Positions 60,561 through 64,000 of a stretch of 64,000 nt of DNA are shown here, piece by piece. The translations under genes and the position numbers were made by a program. The DNA is taken from assembly GCA_003342815.1 (NCBI GenBank), contig PTEX01000004.1, positions 1,240,001-1,304,000 on the forward strand. Reading direction: 5' to 3'. Origin of the DNA: Eudromia elegans (taxonomy: Eukaryota; Chordata; Aves; Tinamiformes; Tinamidae). The notes below the pieces were generated by a model, which ran no database searches, was not told the DNA's origin, and worked only from the letters and a program-made list of their open reading frames with translations. Each line of letters begins with the position of its first letter. Within the stretch, counting starts at the first letter, position 1.

Positions 60561-62879
60561 GGTTGGAAGGTGGGTGTTGCCACCTGCCTTTAAACACACA
60601 AAATGCTCCAGCCCTACAGGAAAGCAGCTGTGCCTCCTTGGTCTTTGACTATGCAGACAGGCAGTCATAATGGTTCAACTATATTAAATAATAATAAATG
60701 AATAAAAATCACGTTGAGAATTTTTTGCAGTTGCTGCACTTCCCAACAGCCAGAATGCTGCTGGGGTGCTCCACGGACTGATGCTCTCTCTTCCTTAAGG
60801 GTTCTTAAGTAAAAGCTCATCTCCTTTTCTCCCAAATCCCCCAATGGACATCTGCCCTTCTTCCTAACCAGGAGCCATCCTCAAGGGCCCTGGAAGTGCC
60901 CATGCCATGCTGTGCCATTGCAGGGCAATGCAAGGCCATTATTTTTCCCTACAGAATGGACACACCAAGACACATCAGCAGTTCTGGGCCCAGCTACCTG
61001 TATCTGTACCAGCAAACTGCAGCAAGGCTGCTCAAACTCGGAACATACATTAGTTAGTACTGGAAGACACCAATTCAGCAATAAAATACAATAGTGCCAC
61101 TTTCAATATGTACTAAAAGTGATTTAGAAGAGTTCATGGAGAACAGTTTACCCTGTTGGATTACAATACACAGGGTAAATCAGTACTGCTGGGGGGAAGA
61201 AAAGGGGCTAAATTATCCCTTCTGACATCCCTAATCAATGTGTTTTGCACAGCTGCTGCTGCTGCTTCAAAAGGAGGAGATCTAGATGCCTGATTCCTCA
61301 GTATACAGTTTAAGCCCACATGATTCTCTTGAGTTTGCTGAAGAAACACTCCAACTTCAGCTCCTTCCCTCCTGTCTTTCCTTCTCTTCAGGAGCCTCTC
61401 ATGAGCACAGAACAGCAGTTTCAAACAGCCAGCTAGCCAAAACATGCTCTGCCTCCACACATGCCAGTGCAGGCAGATCTTCACAGAATACACAGCCATA
61501 TATTCATCAAGGGAGAAACTACTGGGCACAGCTACTGTGTGCACTGGAATAAGGGAGAAATAACCCCAAATCAGCTCTGAACTGCATGGGACCTCTACAT
61601 AGCCTAGTGTGAGGATGCTGTAGAGAAACCAAGCTGGGATGGAGGTGGAGAGCAGCACTGCTTTCCACCAGAGCACTGGCTTTCCACCAGAGCTCAATAC
61701 GTTCTGTCCCTCAGAAGAGCCAGTTACCTATCAGATGGTTTCCTATCGGATGGATGTGCCTTACCTTGCCTTAAAATCTGCAACCAGTTTGGTCACTCTT
61801 TTTCACCTTATCCAAATCATGTTCCATGGCATGATGCAGGCCTCCAGACAGCCCTCAGTAAATCAATGCCATGACACTCTCTGCTGAACAGCATCCTCTG
61901 CACTGGAGTCACTGATTCCCAAGAGTTCTCCGCTGGAGCACCCTGGGCATTGCACAGCACAACTACAGCCAGGTAAATAAAGCCTCATAAGTCTCCCTTA
62001 TCCTTTACCACTTCCTTCACATCCACTTTTAGATGAATTAAGCAATAATACTCCCTTAATGACTCTTTACTAACACTATAGGTCTCCTTTTTTTCCAGGA
62101 GTTTTATATATATACATATATTAAAAATAAAATCCTGTGCTCAGTTTCCTATTAGTACAGCTCATTACACCCTTCCAAGCCTTCAGCAATTTGACTGATA
62201 CATCTTTTAGTATATATCTTTTAGTAGTGTTTTGTATAGTCTTAATCGTCTTTCAACATGTATTCCCCTTCCTTGCCCCCAATACCAAAAATCTCTATAG
62301 CCTCTGGTAATCTGGTTAAGGAAAACTTATTCCTGGAGGACAGGAATACACACTCTTTCTATTAACATCTCCTGCCCAGAAAGAGAATGGCTAAACTGCA
62401 AACTCTTGAGAGGAAATCCATTCAAAGACAGTCAAAACTGATTTCTTCTGGTGCTGCCCCCGGCAATAGGGAAACTGGCAGTACTGCAGAGCATCAAGGA
62501 TTCAGGCGACTGAGCTAACAAGGCCCCAGAAGCCATGCCACAGGGAAAGGATAAAAGGGCAAAGGAGAGCGCACTCCATCCCCAGCCCGGTGTTAGCCCA
62601 TGTCAGGTCATGAGGGGTTAAAACCAACCAAGACCAGGGGCTACCAAGAGCCCTAGTCAGAAGGGAATACTTCAGTACAAACAGCTCCCAAAGCTCCCTA
62701 CCAGGTTCAGGTTTTGTCTCACTGTACAGAGCTTCAGTATCTTCTCACTCCCGGGGAGAGCAGGGTGGAGGAAGGCTGTTCCCCTTGCAGCACCTGCCTC
62801 TCTGTATCAGCAGTAGCAGATTACATTGCTACAGGAACGCAGCTTCCTCCTCCCCATGGGGAGCATCAACACTTGTGCC
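60561..62879. other. Non-coding stretch with small direct repeats
   Basis: No supported gene. It has GCTTTCCACCAGAGC twice, 19 bases apart, at 61660-61693; ATCTTTTAGTA twice, 14 bases apart, at 62202-62226; and a short CTG run near 61253-61267. A 178-codon minus-strand frame at 61161-61697 has no recognisable motif. Confidence 0.45.
61147..61179. repeat. Perfect 10-bp inverted repeat, 13-nt loop
   Basis: TTTACCCTGT and ACAGGGTAAA are perfect complements separated by 13 bases. About one such structure is expected by chance in the window. As RNA it would fold to a short stable stem; there is no evidence of a transcript. Confidence 0.5.
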
Positions 62880-63110
62880 TTCTCCACGCAACGGCTCGTC
62901 TGGCAGCTCTCAAACGAGCCCCGCGAGGTGCCTAGGGGATACACACGGCCCCGGCGCCCGCATCCTGCCGCGCTCGCAGGGCCACGCAGCCTGTCAGCCC
63001 GGCGGCCCCACAGCAGCAGCGCCCGTGCTCTGCGGGGAAGGGACCACCGTCCCCCGTGCCCAACCCCACCAGGCCTCGAGGAGGGCACGGACCTGAGCGT
63101 CCCCGCAACC
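62880..63110. promoter_or_regulatory. CpG-island-like patch
   Basis: About 25 CpG in 230 bases of high GC content, with CCCCGGCGCCCGC and GCCGCGCTCGC strings. Overlapping frames on both strands are compositional. It is the last CpG-rich patch of the window. No promoter motif or exon boundary is identifiable. Confidence 0.5.
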
Positions 63111-64000
63111 AGCATCTCACAGCTACCAGCTTCTCCCACGCCAGCTCTCTGACCTCCTGCAACATTAATGAACTCCCCTGTCACCTCCTTGCTCCAACAT
63201 CCGCTCAGGAAGATGGATGAGTAGCCAGGTAATGCAATTGGACAGCAGCAAAGCCATGAGCCAGTGCTCCTGCATGGCCACGCTGCCCCACTGCTGTCCC
63301 CAGGGGCCCAATTCTCCCAAGAGAATCAGCTGCAGGAGAGCGGTGGCGATGTTGCCCTCTCACTCTCCTGACTTCAGCAGGGGTAGAAGCAGAGGGACAG
63401 TGACCTGCAGGACTTCACAGATAGCGGACTGCCTCCCTCCTAAGGAGGGCTTAAAGAAGTAGAAAGATGAGCCGGAGAAAGCCTAAGTGCAGCAGAGAAG
63501 GCTGCTATTGGGGGCTTTCCAAGTCAGCAGCACTGAGAAATGAAACCTTAATTCTCCTGCCTCTCCTGCTCATTTTTGTTGTGTTTTTATTCATTTGCTT
63601 TACTTTCTCACTAAACCCTCAAAAAATGATCTAAATAAAAAGCTCCCAGTAACGTAAGTTCTCAGGTACCTTCAGAAAAGCACAGCAAGCAATAACACTA
63701 GACAAAATCAGAACTGAAGGAGGAAAATATCCATGAGGTTAATCTGGTCTATCTCAGGGTTAGGTCAGGGGCTGTTCCAGGCAAGTTACTGATGAGTGTT
63801 TTCTCCAGGATTGATTTTAAGGCAAACAACCCAGCTTTTATCATCTCCCTTCCAAATGCACCTTGCTTCAAACCAGTCTAAAAGGGAAGACATTTCTGCT
63901 TGGCACTCTGTTGATTTCTTCTTTCTTCAGGTGCTCAACTTGACACTTCATTTAAATTAAGGAAAGAAAGAAACATTTCCTCCTCTGGTTTATACACTTG
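63111..64000. other. Non-coding stretch to the window end
   Basis: I see no gene or repeat. An AT-rich, T-rich part follows 63540. Any flanking gene lies beyond the window. Confidence 0.5.

Noticed and set aside
60228-60670. GC-rich 99-121 codon frames as a coding exon
   Set aside because: Open on both strands in several frames across a CpG-rich patch; product is low-complexity alanine/arginine/serine.
61161-61697. 178-codon minus-strand frame as a membrane protein
   Set aside because: Hydrophobic stretches come from T-rich or A-rich DNA; no motif, and a plus-strand frame of 88 codons overlaps it.
1-64000. tRNA, rRNA, snRNA, CRISPR, phage or bacterial gene systems
   Set aside because: No B-box with cloverleaf arms, no spaced direct repeats of CRISPR type, no operon-like frames; the sequence is vertebrate non-coding DNA.

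Overview
The window reads as non-coding vertebrate nuclear DNA, most likely from a bird. Two things point there. The stretch at 12503-12585 has the sequence and direction of a CR1 LINE 3' end, the dominant interspersed repeat of birds (also present in turtles and crocodilians). At 51393-52128 there is a solo LTR whose TATA / poly(A) signal / R layout closely resembles that of avian alpharetroviruses. Interspersed repeats are sparse, short GC- and CpG-rich patches sit in AT-rich surroundings, and nothing resembles a prokaryotic gene, operon, CRISPR array or plasmid. I cannot name the species.

I found no protein-coding gene, tRNA or rRNA that I can support. All open frames are short (the longest is 216 codons at 5396-6046), many overlap on both strands, and none gives a protein I recognise. 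The window is best read as intergenic or deep intronic sequence holding repeats and possible regulatory elements. Small exons of a flanking gene could be hidden here, since I cannot run a homology search.

Layout. 1-2.6 kb: featureless. 2.65-3.77 kb: the densest candidate regulatory block, with two CpG-rich patches, an 18-bp perfect palindrome, and a compact cluster of CACCTG, homeodomain and mirrored GATA sites. 8.6-14.6 kb: a hairpin, a homeodomain dyad, an exact CTCF core (minus strand, 9338), a tandem forkhead-type duplication, the CR1 fragment, two adjacent dyads and a PBX/HOX-type site. 16.8-23.4 kb: AT/CA microsatellites and a second CTCF core (plus strand, 19866). 26168-26207: an assembly gap. 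27.4-33.1 kb: an AT-rich possible conserved element, three decayed ancient repeats of the MIR/L2 type and an E-box inverted repeat. 38.0-42.6 kb: a polypyrimidine tract running into a CpG-rich patch, and further CpG-rich DNA at 42.1 kb. 45-51 kb: a hairpin, microsatellites and an alternating purine-pyrimidine palindrome. 51.39-52.13 kb: the solo LTR with intact 6-bp target-site duplications, followed by a poly-A/poly-C assembly trouble spot. 57.9-63.1 kb: three more CpG-rich patches and an exact PBX-PREP/MEIS composite site.

No convincing new biological system is visible. The best leads are the solo LTR, the divergent CTCF pair, the 2.65-3.77 kb block and the PBX-PREP site in an AT-rich candidate conserved element. 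Repeat boundaries, base counts and chance expectations are my own readings by eye.
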